Source: Kineothrix sp. MB12-C1
Lineage (GTDB): Bacteria; Bacillota; Clostridia; Lachnospirales; Lachnospiraceae
DNA length: 64,000 nucleotides
Assembly: GCF_030863805.1 (NCBI RefSeq)
Contig: NZ_CP132957.1
Coordinates: 3,871,491-3,935,490 of the forward strand
Direction: 5' to 3'
Shown: in pieces, positions 44,077-53,322 of the stretch
How positions within the stretch are numbered: position 1 is the stretch's first letter
Layout: each line of letters opens with the position of its first letter
The notes under the pieces: model-generated
Databases searched by the model: none
What the model was told of the DNA's origin: nothing
Seen by the model: only the letters and a program-made list of their open reading frames with translations
Translations under genes and position numbers: made by a program

Positions 44077-44946
44077 TTGGCAGATTTTAAAATTATAACA
44101 AATACTACGGCAGATTTGCCATTAAGCTATATTGAAGAAAACAATTTGGGCCTGATGGTTTTTAATTATACTATTAAGGGAGAAACTTACGGTAAGGGGC
44201 ATGAACTTGATTGGAAGGAATTTTACGAGTTGATGCGTCAGGGGAACATGACAATGACTTCTCAAGTGAATCCCGAAGAGTGTAAAGAATATTTTGAGGA
44301 ATATTTAAAAGAAACGAAGGAATTATTGTATTTATGCTTTTCCTCGGGACTGAGCGGGACGTATAGCAGTGCTTGTCTTGCGGCAGAAATGGTGATGGAA
44401 GATAATCCCGGCTGCAAGATTACCGTGGTGGATACGAAGTGTGCATCGATGGGTGAAGGACTTCTCGTTGACAAAGCGGTACAACTAAAGAAGAACGGAA
44501 AATCCATGGAGGAGACAGTTGCCTGGGTAGAGGAAAATATTCCTCACCTGGTACATATTTTTACAGTGGATGATTTGAATCATTTATACCGCGGTGGGCG
44601 CGTAAGCAAGGCGGCGGCAGTCGTTGGAACGATTGTAGGAGTAAAGCCGGTGCTTCATGTGGATGATGAAGGTCATCTAATTCCGATTTCCAAAGTGAGA
44701 GGACGTAAAAAGTCTCTGAATGCATTGGTAGATTTTATGGAAGAAAAGATTGGAAAATATCGGGATGAGAATGATATTATTTTTATTAGTCATGGAGATT
44801 CATTGGAGGATGCGGAGTTTGTCCGGGATGAGGTCAAGGCGAGATTTGGAATTGACAATTTCATGATTAACCATATAGGTCCGACAGTAGGTGCCCATGC
44901 AGGTCCGGGAACGATAGCACTTTTCTTTATGGGAGAAACGAGATAG
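44077..44946 (+). CDS. DegV family fatty-acid-binding protein
   Basis: The 289 residues contain the DegV signature: ITNTTADLPLSY at the start, SSGLSGTYSSACLAAEMV, VVDTKCASMGEG, VDDLNHLYRGGRVSKAAAVVG and the C-terminal IGPTVGAHAGPGTIALFF. DegV proteins bind fatty acids and act as FakB-type partners of the fatty acid kinase FakA; no fakA is visible here. The start is TTG at 44077 with AAGGAGG about nine bases upstream. Confidence 0.92.
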   Translation: MADFKIITNTTADLPLSYIEENNLGLMVFNYTIKGETYGKGHELDWKEFYELMRQGNMTMTSQVNPEECKEYFEEYLKETKELLYLCFSSGLSGTYSSACLAAEMVMEDNPGCKITVVDTKCASMGEGLLVDKAVQLKKNGKSMEETVAWVEENIPHLVHIFTVDDLNHLYRGGRVSKAAAVVGTIVGVKPVLHVDDEGHLIPISKVRGRKKSLNALVDFMEEKIGKYRDENDIIFISHGDSLEDAEFVRDEVKARFGIDNFMINHIGPTVGAHAGPGTIALFFMGETR

Positions 44947-44965
44947 AAAAATAGCAGTGATATAG

Positions 44966-45024
44966 AAAACAGAAAACGACCGTTCTTATCCTGAAGGGAT
45001 AAAAGCGCGGTCGTTTTCTGTTTT
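44966..45024. terminator. Bidirectional terminator between degV and the CAP-domain gene
   Basis: A 17-bp perfect stem (44966-44982 with 45008-45024) with an inner TTATCC/GGATAA hairpin, A run on the left and T run on the right. Confidence 0.9.
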
Positions 45025-45075
45025 ATGAAGTATTTAATCATTATAACTTAACTTTTTTGATTTAGATTATAACGT

Positions 45076-46074
45076 TTAAGCTGTGAAAAGCTGTGACCAA
45101 TAAGGAGTGTTATTGGATACATAATAACCTACACCGATGGAAGTGAAGCTCTTATTTAATATATTAGCGCGGTGTCCTTCGGAGTTCATCCATGCGGTTA
45201 CGACTTCTTCAGGTGTGGACTGTCCCCATGCAATATTTTCACCGGCAGTTCGATAGCTGATATTATTCTCTTTAAGAACAGTAGCGAAGGAAGTGCCGTT
45301 CGGTCTCGTGTGGGAGAAGGATTGGGTCGTTTCTTTCGCGCGGATCAATGCGGCAGCATTTAGATCATCCTTCATCGTAAGGGCAGAAAGTCCCGCTTTT
45401 TCACGCTCAGCATTTACAAGGTCCAGCACTTGCTCTACATAGCTCTTATTAGCGTTGCTTTCAGAGTTAGAACCTCCATTTCCCGGAGTATTGGTATCAG
45501 GAGCTTTAGTACCGCTGTCAGGGGTATTAGTACCTGGATTCTTAGTGCCGCTATCAGGGGTATTAGTACCCGGATTCTTAGTGCTGTTATCAGGAGTACT
45601 CGTACCCGGATTCTTAGTACCGCTGTCAGGAGTATTAGTATCGGGAGCTTTAGTACCGCTGTCAGGGGTATTAGTACCTGGATTCTTAGTACCGCTGTCA
45701 GGAGTATTGGTATCAGGAACCTTAGTACCACTATCGGGGGTATTGGTATCGGGAACTTTTATGTCGCAGTCGGGAGTATTAATATTAGGAGTTTCCGTGC
45801 CTGTTCCGGGAACCTTGATATCAGGAGCGTTGGCTTCGGGTTGAGTCGTTTCCGGCAGACAGTCCTTGATGGAACTAGCGTCAACACCCAATTGGTTCAA
45901 AATAGATTCCAAATCGGAAGCGCTTCCTACAATTGTCTGCTGTGTGGTGCGGTTACTATTCAGTTGGTTCTGTAATTGATTTTGCAGCTGGCTAGTATCA
46001 GGACAGGCGTTAGAAGAAAAGCTTCCTCCTCCGATTATGGTAGTGGCTACAAGTAAACTTGGTAATAGGTTCAT
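45076..46074 (-). CDS. Secreted CAP/SCP-domain protein with Pro/Thr-rich tandem repeats
   Basis: About 332 residues: an N-terminal hydrophobic export segment (MNLLPSLLVATTIIGGGSF), a Gln/Asn-rich part, eight copies of a 12-residue repeat of the form NTPDSGTKNPGT, and a C-terminal CAP domain of about 125 residues. The CAP hallmarks are SFSHTRPNGTSF, AGENIAWGQSTPEEVV and SEGHRANILNKSFTSIGVGYY. CAP proteins of the YkwD type are exported; their activity is unsettled. The repeats probably form an extended stalk. ATG 46074 has GTGAGG upstream; longer in-frame starts up to 46161 exist. Confidence 0.88.
   Translation of the reverse strand: MNLLPSLLVATTIIGGGSFSSNACPDTSQLQNQLQNQLNSNRTTQQTIVGSASDLESILNQLGVDASSIKDCLPETTQPEANAPDIKVPGTGTETPNINTPDCDIKVPDTNTPDSGTKVPDTNTPDSGTKNPGTNTPDSGTKAPDTNTPDSGTKNPGTSTPDNSTKNPGTNTPDSGTKNPGTNTPDSGTKAPDTNTPGNGGSNSESNANKSYVEQVLDLVNAEREKAGLSALTMKDDLNAAALIRAKETTQSFSHTRPNGTSFATVLKENNISYRTAGENIAWGQSTPEEVVTAWMNSEGHRANILNKSFTSIGVGYYVSNNTPYWSQLFTA
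45477..45782 (-). repeat. 36-bp tandem repeat within the CAP-domain gene
   Basis: About eight units of 36 bp encode NTPDSGTKxPxT with alternation of NPGT, APDT and VPDT endings. The reading phase is kept and DNA differences are mostly at third positions. Such arrays often vary in copy number between strains. Confidence 0.85.
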
Positions 46075-46377
46075 ATTTTTCCTCACTTTCCTTTTGTGAA
46101 CTTTTTCATGAATTACTGTAATTTCTGTGAAATGAATCAGATGTAATGATACATTTCGCAAATATTACAAATATGTTACAAATATGTTACAAGCAGATAT
46201 TATCATAAAAAAAATTCAATTACAATGGAAGTTCATGGCAGCATTACCAATTGAAGAAAAATAAATAGATAAGTATGAAATATGAAATAGATGTTGAATA
46301 AGTATTTTTGAAATGGTAGAATTCATATATGTGGTAATAGTAATCCAATATAATAAGAAAAAACAGGAGGTAGTGTT
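46075..46377. other. Divergent spacer between the CAP gene and the ferritin gene
   Basis: About 300 bases, strongly AT-rich. It holds three 11-bp units of the type AAATATGTTAC (46160-46192), which lie upstream of the CAP gene. A TATAAT at 46349-46354 reads toward ferritin without a clear -35. No small gene is supported. Confidence 0.5.
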
Positions 46378-46893
46378 ATGCTTAACAAAGAAATTGCGGC
46401 GAAAATAACGGATCAGATCAATTATGAATTATTCTCTGCATATTTATACCTTGATATTTCCAATTACTATGCGGACAACAATCTAAATGGTTTTGCCAAT
46501 TGGTTCAAGATCCAGGCTCAGGAAGAGCGCGACCATGCGATGCTGTTCATGGATTATATGTTGAATAATGGCGAGAAAATACAACTCAAAGATATAAAGG
46601 CTCCGAATAAGACCTATAGCGATTTCAGAGAGCCTACTGTTGCTGCGTTCGAACACGAATTAAAGGTGACGGAGAGAATTCATGAAATTTATGGTCTTGC
46701 ACATGAACAAAAGGATTATAGAACGATGCAATTTTTGAACTGGTTTGTTCAGGAACAGAACGAAGAAGAGAAGAATGCCGAAGAAAATATTAAAAAATAT
46801 GATTTGTTCGGAACGGATGCTAAGGGATTATATCTTTTAGATTCAGAGCTTGCTGCCCGTGTTTATAAATTTCCGCCGTCTCTTACATTATAA
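46378..46893 (+). CDS. ftnA: Ferritin (FtnA-type)
   Basis: Iron-storage protein. The 171 residues form the four-helix bundle with iron ligands in INYELFSAYLYLDIS, QAQEERDHAMLFMDYM and WFVQEQNEEEKNAEENI. The length and C-terminal helix fit non-haem ferritin rather than bacterioferritin or Dps. AGGAGGT lies before the ATG. Confidence 0.95.
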   Translation: MLNKEIAAKITDQINYELFSAYLYLDISNYYADNNLNGFANWFKIQAQEERDHAMLFMDYMLNNGEKIQLKDIKAPNKTYSDFREPTVAAFEHELKVTERIHEIYGLAHEQKDYRTMQFLNWFVQEQNEEEKNAEENIKKYDLFGTDAKGLYLLDSELAARVYKFPPSLTL

Positions 46894-46976
46894 AGAGCGT
46901 GGCAAGAAATCTTGCCGGAAAAGTTAAAATTTTCATAAAATTTAAGATAGCTATAGCATTTTTGGAGAATTTTCAT

Positions 46977-46982
46977 TATAAT
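46977..46982 (+). promoter_or_regulatory. Probable -10 box of the pckA promoter
   Basis: A perfect TATAAT lies 130 bases before pckA. No good -35 is visible at 16-18 bases upstream. A second TATAAT about 25 bases further down is also possible, leaving a leader of roughly 90-125 bases. Confidence 0.35.
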
Positions 46983-47111
46983 AGACGAGGTGTATGTTTA
47001 TTCTTAGTATAATCAACGAAAAAAACTCCCATTTAATTGTAAGTCGCGGGAATTATAGTCATTTTGCTGATACTGCTTAAATAGGGAGAAAATTATAAAA
47101 AGGAGATTAAT

Positions 47112-48908
47112 ATGACAGAGAACAAGAAGTTACTAGAGTGGGTTAAAGAAATGGCCGACATGTGTCAACCAGATGATATTTATTGGTGTGACGGTTCTGC
47201 GGAAGAAAACGAACGTCTGCTTCAGATGATGGTTGACAGCGGGATGGCAATCAAATTAAATGAGGAGAAACGTCCCGGATGTTATTTGTTCAGAAGTGAT
47301 GCTTCTGACGTAGCACGTGTAGAAGATAGAACTTTCATTGCTTCTAAGGCTAAAGAAGATGCAGGAGCTACGAATAATTGGGTAGAACCTGATGAACTTA
47401 AAGCAACGATGAAGGGCTTATATAAAGGCTGCATGAAAGGCAGAACAATGTATGTAATCCCTTATTCTATGGGACCGATTGGCTCCCCGATATCCAAAAT
47501 TGGAATTGAATTGACAGATAGTGCATATGTAGTTATCAACATGCGTATTATGACTCGTATCGGTGCTGAAGTATTAAAAGTATTAGGCGCTGACGGTGAA
47601 TTTGTTCCTTGTCTGCATTCCGTTGGATCTCCTTTGGCAGAAGGACAAGAAGATTCTACATGGCCTTGTGCACCGATCGATAAGAAATATATCAGCCACT
47701 TCCCAGAAGAAAGACTTATCTGGTCTTATGGTTCCGGATACGGCGGAAACGCTCTTTTAGGTAAAAAATGCTTTGCTCTTCGAATCGCTTCTGTTATTGC
47801 ACGCGATGAAGGCTGGCTGGCAGAACATATGCTGATCCTTAAGCTGACAAGCCCGGAAGGGGAGACTAAATATGTTTGCGGCGCTTTCCCAAGTGCTTGC
47901 GGTAAGACGAATCTTGCAATGCTCGTTCCTACAATTCCCGGATGGAAGGTAGAGACAGTTGGAGATGATATTGCGTGGATGAAATTCGGATCAGACGGAC
48001 GTTTATATGCGATCAACCCGGAAGCAGGCTTCTTCGGCGTAGCTCCCGGTACATCCCTCGATTCCAATCCCAACGCTATGCACAGCATTGAGAAGAATAC
48101 TATTTTCACTAACGTAGCTCTTACCGATGATGGAGATGTATGGTGGGAAGGCATTGGAACACCGGCTCCTGATCATCTTATTGACTGGAAAGGCAATGAC
48201 TGGACACCGGATTCCAAGGAACCGGCTGCTCATCCGAATGCTCGTTTTACAGCACCGGCTTATCAGTGTCCTTCCATCGCTTCCGATTGGGAAGACCCTG
48301 CAGGCGTTCCGATTTCTGCTATCTTAATCGGTGGACGTCGTCCTAAGACGATTCCTCTTATTCATGAAAGCTTCGATTGGAAACATGGTGTATTCCTTGG
48401 TTCCATCATGGGTTCTGAGATTACAGCAGCAGCTATCTCTAACAATATCGGACAGGTTCGCCGCGATCCTTTCGCAATGCTTCCTTTCTTCGGATACAAT
48501 GTATGTAACTACTTAAAACATTGGCTCGCAATCGGAGAGAAGTCCAGCGAAGATAAATTACCTAAAATATTCTATGTTAACTGGTTCCGCAAAGATGATG
48601 ACGGCAAATGGTTATGGCCTGGATTCGGCGAGAACAGCCGTGTTCTGAAATGGATTTTCGAAAGAACGAATGGAAAAGATAATGCAGTAGAGACTCCTAT
48701 CGGATTCATGCCTGCAAAGGATGCTTTAGATATCAGCGGACTTGAAGGCGTAAGCGAACACGATATGGAAGAACTGCTTAAGGTAAACAAAGATGAATGG
48801 TTGAGCGAAGTAGCGTCCGTTAAGGAGCATTATGCTAAGTTCGGCGATGAGCTTCCGAAGGAACTTCACAATCAGCTTGAAGCGTTAGAAAAGAGATTAA
48901 ATGCATAA
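47112..48908 (+). CDS. pckG: Phosphoenolpyruvate carboxykinase (GTP)
   Basis: Interconverts oxaloacetate and phosphoenolpyruvate with GTP/GDP. In fermentative Clostridia it often runs toward oxaloacetate. The 598 residues fit the GTP class: the P-loop-like [16 protein letters not shown], the metal-binding [11 protein letters not shown], the early [17 protein letters not shown], and [13 protein letters not shown] near the C-terminus. The ATP class is shorter and has different motifs. AAGGAG precedes the ATG. Confidence 0.96.
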   Translation: MTENKKLLEWVKEMADMCQPDDIYWCDGSAEENERLLQMMVDSGMAIKLNEEKRPGCYLFRSDASDVARVEDRTFIASKAKEDAGATNNWVEPDELKATMKGLYKGCMKGRTMYVIPYSMGPIGSPISKIGIELTDSAYVVINMRIMTRIGAEVLKVLGADGEFVPCLHSVGSPLAEGQEDSTWPCAPIDKKYISHFPEERLIWSYGSGYGGNALLGKKCFALRIASVIARDEGWLAEHMLILKLTSPEGETKYVCGAFPSACGKTNLAMLVPTIPGWKVETVGDDIAWMKFGSDGRLYAINPEAGFFGVAPGTSLDSNPNAMHSIEKNTIFTNVALTDDGDVWWEGIGTPAPDHLIDWKGNDWTPDSKEPAAHPNARFTAPAYQCPSIASDWEDPAGVPISAILIGGRRPKTIPLIHESFDWKHGVFLGSIMGSEITAAAISNNIGQVRRDPFAMLPFFGYNVCNYLKHWLAIGEKSSEDKLPKIFYVNWFRKDDDGKWLWPGFGENSRVLKWIFERTNGKDNAVETPIGFMPAKDALDISGLEGVSEHDMEELLKVNKDEWLSEVASVKEHYAKFGDELPKELHNQLEALEKRLNA

Positions 48909-48942
48909 TTTGCATTAGCTCATTGGACAAAATAAGTACAGC

Positions 48943-48983
48943 AAAACGGATTTCAATTCTACAAGATTTGAAATCCGTTTTTT
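48943..48983 (+). terminator. Terminator after pckG
   Basis: AAAACGGATTTCAA (48943-48956) pairs with TTGAAATCCGTTTT (48968-48981), followed by further T. Confidence 0.9.
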
Positions 48984-49107
48984 ATTCTATAAGAAATAAC
49001 TCGCGACCTTTTTGCGTATAACAAGAATTGCGGTTATTTCGGACACCGGTCAAAGGCAGGATTGAAGGCATAGAAGTTCTTGGAATCCAGCTTATCCTGG
49101 ACAATTC

Positions 49108-49638
49108 TCAAAGCTTCTCCGAACCGTTGGAAATGTACAATCTCCTGGCGCGAAGGAAGCGAATCGGTTCGGCTACGTCATGGTCATGAATCAGTCGTAA
49201 AATGTTATCATAGGTCGATCTGGCCTTTTGTTCTGCAGCCATATCTTCCACTAAATCAGTGATGGGATCACCTTTTGACTGGAATTCACAAGAGTTGAAA
49301 GGAATACCTCCCGCCGCCATGGGCCATATTCCTACGGTATGATCCACATAATAATTAGCGAAGCCGGAATTCTCAATTTCTTCCATAGAGAGATTTCTCG
49401 TTAATTGGTGTACGATAGTAGATACCATCTCGAGATGTGCCAGTTCCTCTGTTCCTATATCAGTTAACAGGGCAGCGACCTCGTTGTAAGGCATCGCATA
49501 TCTTTGTGAGATATAACGCATGGATGCACTCAGCTCGCCATCGGGACCGCCAAACTGGCTCATGATTACTTGGGCAAGTTTTGCATTGGGCTGGGTGATT
49601 TTCACAGGAAACTGCAATCGTTTTTCATAATTCCACAT
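49108..49638 (-). CDS. cotJC: Manganese catalase-like spore coat protein CotJC, C-terminus frameshifted
   Basis: The 176 residues follow the manganese-catalase fold: QPNAKLAQVIMSQFGGPDGELSASMRY, TDIGTEELAHLEMVSTIVHQL with metal-ligand Glu/His, and EDMAAEQKARSTYDNILRLIHD. In this frame it ends in a foreign tail after PIRFLR. In another frame the expected ending EIVHFQRFGEALRIVQDKLD continues to a stop at 49034, so a small indel (probably a 4-base loss near 49150) breaks the gene. This may be a sequence error. It is the third gene of cotJABC. Confidence 0.88.
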   Translation of the reverse strand: MWNYEKRLQFPVKITQPNAKLAQVIMSQFGGPDGELSASMRYISQRYAMPYNEVAALLTDIGTEELAHLEMVSTIVHQLTRNLSMEEIENSGFANYYVDHTVGIWPMAAGGIPFNSCEFQSKGDPITDLVEDMAAEQKARSTYDNILRLIHDHDVAEPIRFLRARRLYISNGSEKL

Positions 49639-49641
49639 TTA

Positions 49642-49911
49642 CTAACATCCTCCTTCCCAAGGCATCGGTTGCACTGCCCATTTCCACTCTTTACAGCTTG
49701 TGTCTGCGACAGAAAGAGAAAGAGGTCCGTATTTGTTTGCATAATCACGCATCATCTGGTTTTTTATGCGCATATAATGGTTAAAATATTCCATGGCCTC
49801 TCTGTCCATTGGGTGAGTGTCAAGATACAGCGTCATTTCTACCGTAACGAAATCGATAACGCCGATATTATGCAGCATATTTTCCTGCTCTGCACTCATT
49901 TTTTGATTCAT
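49642..49911 (-). CDS. cotJB: Spore coat protein CotJB
   Basis: The 89 residues match CotJB: an N-terminal helix (MSAEQENMLHNIGVIDFVTVEMTLYLDTHP), then AMEYFNHYMRIKNQMMRDYANKYGPLSL, ending KWAVQPMPWEGGC. ATG 49911 has AAGGAG about nine bases upstream and overlaps the cotJA stop by four bases, so the two are translationally coupled. Confidence 0.93.
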   Translation of the reverse strand: MNQKMSAEQENMLHNIGVIDFVTVEMTLYLDTHPMDREAMEYFNHYMRIKNQMMRDYANKYGPLSLSVADTSCKEWKWAVQPMPWEGGC

Positions 49912-50078
49912 TTTACGCATCTCCTTCCCGTGAAAGGTTTTGTCAGTTCCGGGAAAATGGTTCCAAGACAATAAGCTTTATCCAAGTCCTCGTAGATTTG
50001 AGTTAAATGCTGCCAGGGCACATATGCCATAGCTACAGGAAAGCGGTCAAAATATTCATTAAAATTATAGTCCTGCAT
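49908..50078 (-). CDS. cotJA: Spore coat associated protein CotJA
   Basis: 56 residues with the characteristic FPVAMAYVPWQHLTQIYEDL, then ALGT-like KAYCLGTIFPELTKPF. GAAGGGAG precedes the ATG at 50078. First gene of cotJABC; in Bacillus this operon is sigma-E controlled and its products join the coat with SpoIVA-dependent assembly. Confidence 0.92.
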   Translation of the reverse strand: MQDYNFNEYFDRFPVAMAYVPWQHLTQIYEDLDKAYCLGTIFPELTKPFTGRRCVK

Positions 50079-50355
50079 AAAACTCCCTTCATTAAATTAG
50101 AATATATTTGATACATTATATGACAGGTACTTCTTGACGTGTTTGTATATATGCATATTTATCGAACATTCGGAATAGTACAATAAATCATAAGAAAACA
50201 AGACAAAAAATATCATAAAAAGAGAAAAAATGCCTTGATTTCCTCGGGGGTTTATGTAAAAATAGTACATGCTGATAATGATAAAATGTTAACAATATTG
50301 TTTTAATTGTTATATGAGATGCGGGAATTTCCCGTTTGAGGATAAGGAGAACGTT
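50079..50355. other. Divergent spacer between cotJA and the hydrogenase gene
   Basis: An AT-rich stretch. It contains a 12-bp perfect palindrome AACAATATTGTT (50291-50302) overlapping a possible -35 TTAACA (50289-50294). A TATATG follows 16 bases after that, and a CGGGA/TCCCG hairpin lies near 50324-50336. The palindrome is a candidate operator for the hydrogenase gene. No clear promoter is seen on the cotJ side. Confidence 0.4.
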
Positions 50356-51834
50356 ATGAGAGGTATCGATACGCAAGTCCGAAAAATCAGAAGACGCATA
50401 TTCAAGGAGGTTTCTAATTTAGCCTATCATTCAACGGATTTAATTAATGATGTGGAGGCGTTGCCTTACAAGATTGTGGATTATGATGAATCCCCATATG
50501 GAAATGTTTATAGGGAACGTGCGGTAGTAAGAGAGATGATCCGGTTGGCGATGGGACTTTCGCTTCGTCCGGAGGATGCACCGGTTCACGTAACACAGGG
50601 ATTGGCAGAAAGCGATATCGATGAGAAATATTATGAACCTCCGTTAATGCAGGTGATTCCTTCTGCTTGTAACGCCTGCCCGGAGAATCGTTATGAAGTA
50701 ACGGATAAGTGCATGGGTTGTCTCGCTCATCCTTGCCGGGAGGTATGCCCCAAGGAAGCGGTATCCATGAGGAATGGTAAGTCTGTAATCGATCAGGAGA
50801 AATGTATTAAATGCGGTAAAATGCAAGGCAGTATGCCCTTATGATGCGATTTTCATCAGACGAGACCTTGTCTCGATGCCTGTGGAGTGAATGCAATTAA
50901 AAATGACTATAGAGGAAGAGCGCTCATCGATAACGATTTGTGCGTTTCCTGCGGACAGTGTATGGTAAGCTGTCCTTTCGGTGCTATTGCCGATAAATCA
51001 CAGATTTTTCAATTAATTCGTGCGATGCAGTCCGGTAGAAAGATTGTAGCTCAGGTAGCACCTGCTTTTGTGGGACAGTTCGGGCCGAAGGTATCGCCTG
51101 ATAGAATTAAGGCATCCTTAAAGGAACTGGGATTTTATGATATTTATGAGACGGCTATCGGTGCCGATATGGGAGCGATGGCAGAAGCAGAGCACTATGT
51201 GCATGAAGTAGCAACGGGAGAGCTTCCTTTTCTGTTAACTTCATGTTGTCCATCATGGTCAATGTTGGCCAAGAAGTTCTTCCCTGAGACCATTGATAAA
51301 ATATCAAATGCGCTGACGCCTATGGTAGCCACAGCCAGAAAGATAAAAGAAGATCATCCCGATGCCAGCGTTGTCTTCATTGGACCTTGTGCATCTAAGA
51401 AACTGGAGGCTTCCAGAAGAACGGTACGTTCTGATGTGGATTTTGTTATTACCTTTGAAGAACTTGCCGGAATGTTCGAAGCGAAGGGCATTGATTTGAA
51501 TGAATTCAGCGAAATGGATAAGATGGAAGATGCTACAGGAGCCGGACGTGGATATGGTGTGGCCGGCGGCGTGGCAAGTGCCATCGAGGAATGTATTCGT
51601 GAGTATTATCCTGATACAGAAGTTAAGATTGAACATGCAGAAAGTCTTACAGAATGTAAAAAGATGTTGATGCTGGCGAAAGCAGGCAAGAAAAATGGCT
51701 GCCTGATCGAGGGGATGGCTTGTCCGGGCGGATGTATTGCCGGTGCAGGAACGAATATTGCCATTCCGCAGGCGGCAAAAGAAGTGGCCGGTTTCAAGGC
51801 CGCTGCGGCGAAGAAAATACCGGATAAAGAATAG
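50356..51834 (+). pseudogene. [FeFe]-hydrogenase-like iron-sulfur protein, frame interrupted by two compensating indels
   Basis: About 492 residues. The N-terminal half has 4Fe-4S motifs (CNACPENRYEVTDKCMGCLAHPC, DLCVSCGQCMVSCPFGA). The C-terminal half has the H-cluster regions L1 LLTSCCPSWSML, L2 FIGPCASKKLEA and L3 EGMACPGGCIAGAGT. Around 50830 an extra A and around 50853 a missing T shift the frame and create a TGA at 50842; both sides are in the same frame otherwise. L2 has GPC instead of MPC and L3 AGAG instead of GGG, so it is a divergent form, possibly sensory or regulatory rather than a standard H2-producing HydA. AAGGAG precedes ATG 50356. Confidence 0.85.
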
Positions 51835-51858
51835 AAGTAAAGGAGCAAGATTATAATT

Positions 51859-53322
51859 ATGGATAAAATAAGAACGAGATATGCGCCGAGTCCTACAGGA
51901 CGCATGCATGTAGGCAATTTAAGGACAGCATTGTATGCTTATTTAATTGCAAAGCATGAAGGAGGAGATTTCCTTCTTCGTATTGAGGATACTGATCAGG
52001 AACGTTATGTGGAAGGCGCAGTGGAAATCATCTACCGTACGATGGAAAAGACGGGACTGATTCACGATGAAGGCCCTGATAAGGATAAGGGAGTAGGTCC
52101 TTATGTTCAGAGCGAACGTCAGGCACAAGGAATTTATCTGGAATATGCGAAGCTGCTAATTGAAAGAGGAGAGGCCTATTATTGCTTTTGTGATAAGGAA
52201 AGACTTTCTTCTTTAACCCAGACTGTAGCCGGTAAAGAGATTAATATATATGATAAACACTGCTTACATTTATCCAAAGAAGAAGCGGAAGGGAAGCTCA
52301 AATCAGGAATTCCCTATGTTATCAGGCAGAACAATCCCACGGAAGGAACAACGACCTTTCATGATGAAATATATGGAGATATTACCGTAGATAATACGGA
52401 ACTTGATGATATGATACTCATTAAGTCCGACGGCTACCCGACTTACAATTTCGCTAACGTTGTGGATGATCACTTGATGGGAATTACACACGTAGTAAGA
52501 GGAAATGAATATCTTTCTTCTTCTCCGAAATATAACCGTCTTTATGAGGCGTTTGGCTGGGAAGTGCCTGTTTATGTACACTGTCCGCTTATTACCGATG
52601 AGGACCATCATAAGCTGTCCAAACGCAGCGGTCACTCTTCGTATGAAGATTTGGTAGAACAAGGATTCTTATCGGAAGCAATCGTTAACTTCGTTGCGTT
52701 GCTCGGATGGAGTCCGGAAGGTACAGAGGAAATATTCTCGTTAGAGGATTTGATTCGGGTATTTGACTATAAGCATCTATCCAAATCCCCTGCCGTGTTC
52801 GACTATACGAAGTTAAAGTGGATGAATGGCGAATATATGAAAGCAATGGACTTCGACAGGTTTTATCAGATGGCGGAGCCATATTTGAAGAAGGTCATTA
52901 AGAAGAGCCTGGATTTAAAAAAGATTGCTGAGATGGTAAAAACGAGAATTGAAGTATTTCCCGATATCGAAGGAATGATAGACTTTTTCGAAGAGTTGCC
53001 AGCCTACGATACTTCTATGTATATTCATAAGAAAATGAAAACAACAGAGGAATCATCGCTGGAAGTATTGGAAGAACTGCTTCCCCTTGTTGAAGAGCAG
53101 GAAGCTTTCAATAACGATTCTCTCTACCAGATGCTTGTTTCTTATGTGGAGAAAAAGGGCTGTAAAAACGGTTATGCGATGTGGCCGATTCGAACAGCGG
53201 TATCCGGCAAACAGATGACGCCTGCCGGAGCGACGGAGATTATGGAGATTCTCGGGAAAGAGGAGTCCATCCGTCGGATTCAGAAAGGTATTGAGCTGTT
53301 AAAAGATGCTGGCAGCAAATGA
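51859..53322 (+). CDS. gltX: Glutamyl-tRNA synthetase
   Basis: Charges tRNA-Glu. The 487 residues show the class I motif HVGN in [58 protein letters not shown], and the KMSKS counterpart [10 protein letters not shown]. The C-terminal anticodon-binding part is complete. It overlaps the following helicase gene by 17 bases. Confidence 0.96.
   Translation: MDKIRTRYAPSPTGRMHVGNLRTALYAYLIAKHEGGDFLLRIEDTDQERYVEGAVEIIYRTMEKTGLIHDEGPDKDKGVGPYVQSERQAQGIYLEYAKLLIERGEAYYCFCDKERLSSLTQTVAGKEINIYDKHCLHLSKEEAEGKLKSGIPYVIRQNNPTEGTTTFHDEIYGDITVDNTELDDMILIKSDGYPTYNFANVVDDHLMGITHVVRGNEYLSSSPKYNRLYEAFGWEVPVYVHCPLITDEDHHKLSKRSGHSSYEDLVEQGFLSEAIVNFVALLGWSPEGTEEIFSLEDLIRVFDYKHLSKSPAVFDYTKLKWMNGEYMKAMDFDRFYQMAEPYLKKVIKKSLDLKKIAEMVKTRIEVFPDIEGMIDFFEELPAYDTSMYIHKKMKTTEESSLEVLEELLPLVEEQEAFNNDSLYQMLVSYVEKKGCKNGYAMWPIRTAVSGKQMTPAGATEIMEILGKEESIRRIQKGIELLKDAGSK

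Noticed and set aside
45477..45782. Regularly spaced repeats resembling a CRISPR array
   Set aside because: Units are contiguous, in frame and protein-coding, without unique spacers; no cas genes are present.
45430..45975. 181-codon frame opposite the CAP gene with a periodic Ser/Thr/Arg sequence
   Set aside because: It is the antisense shadow of the 36-bp repeats; no ribosome site, and the minus-strand protein has a clear CAP domain.
50289..50310. Rex binding site upstream of the hydrogenase gene
   Set aside because: The palindrome lacks the TTGTTAA-N4-TTAACAA spacing and order, so naming Rex is not justified.
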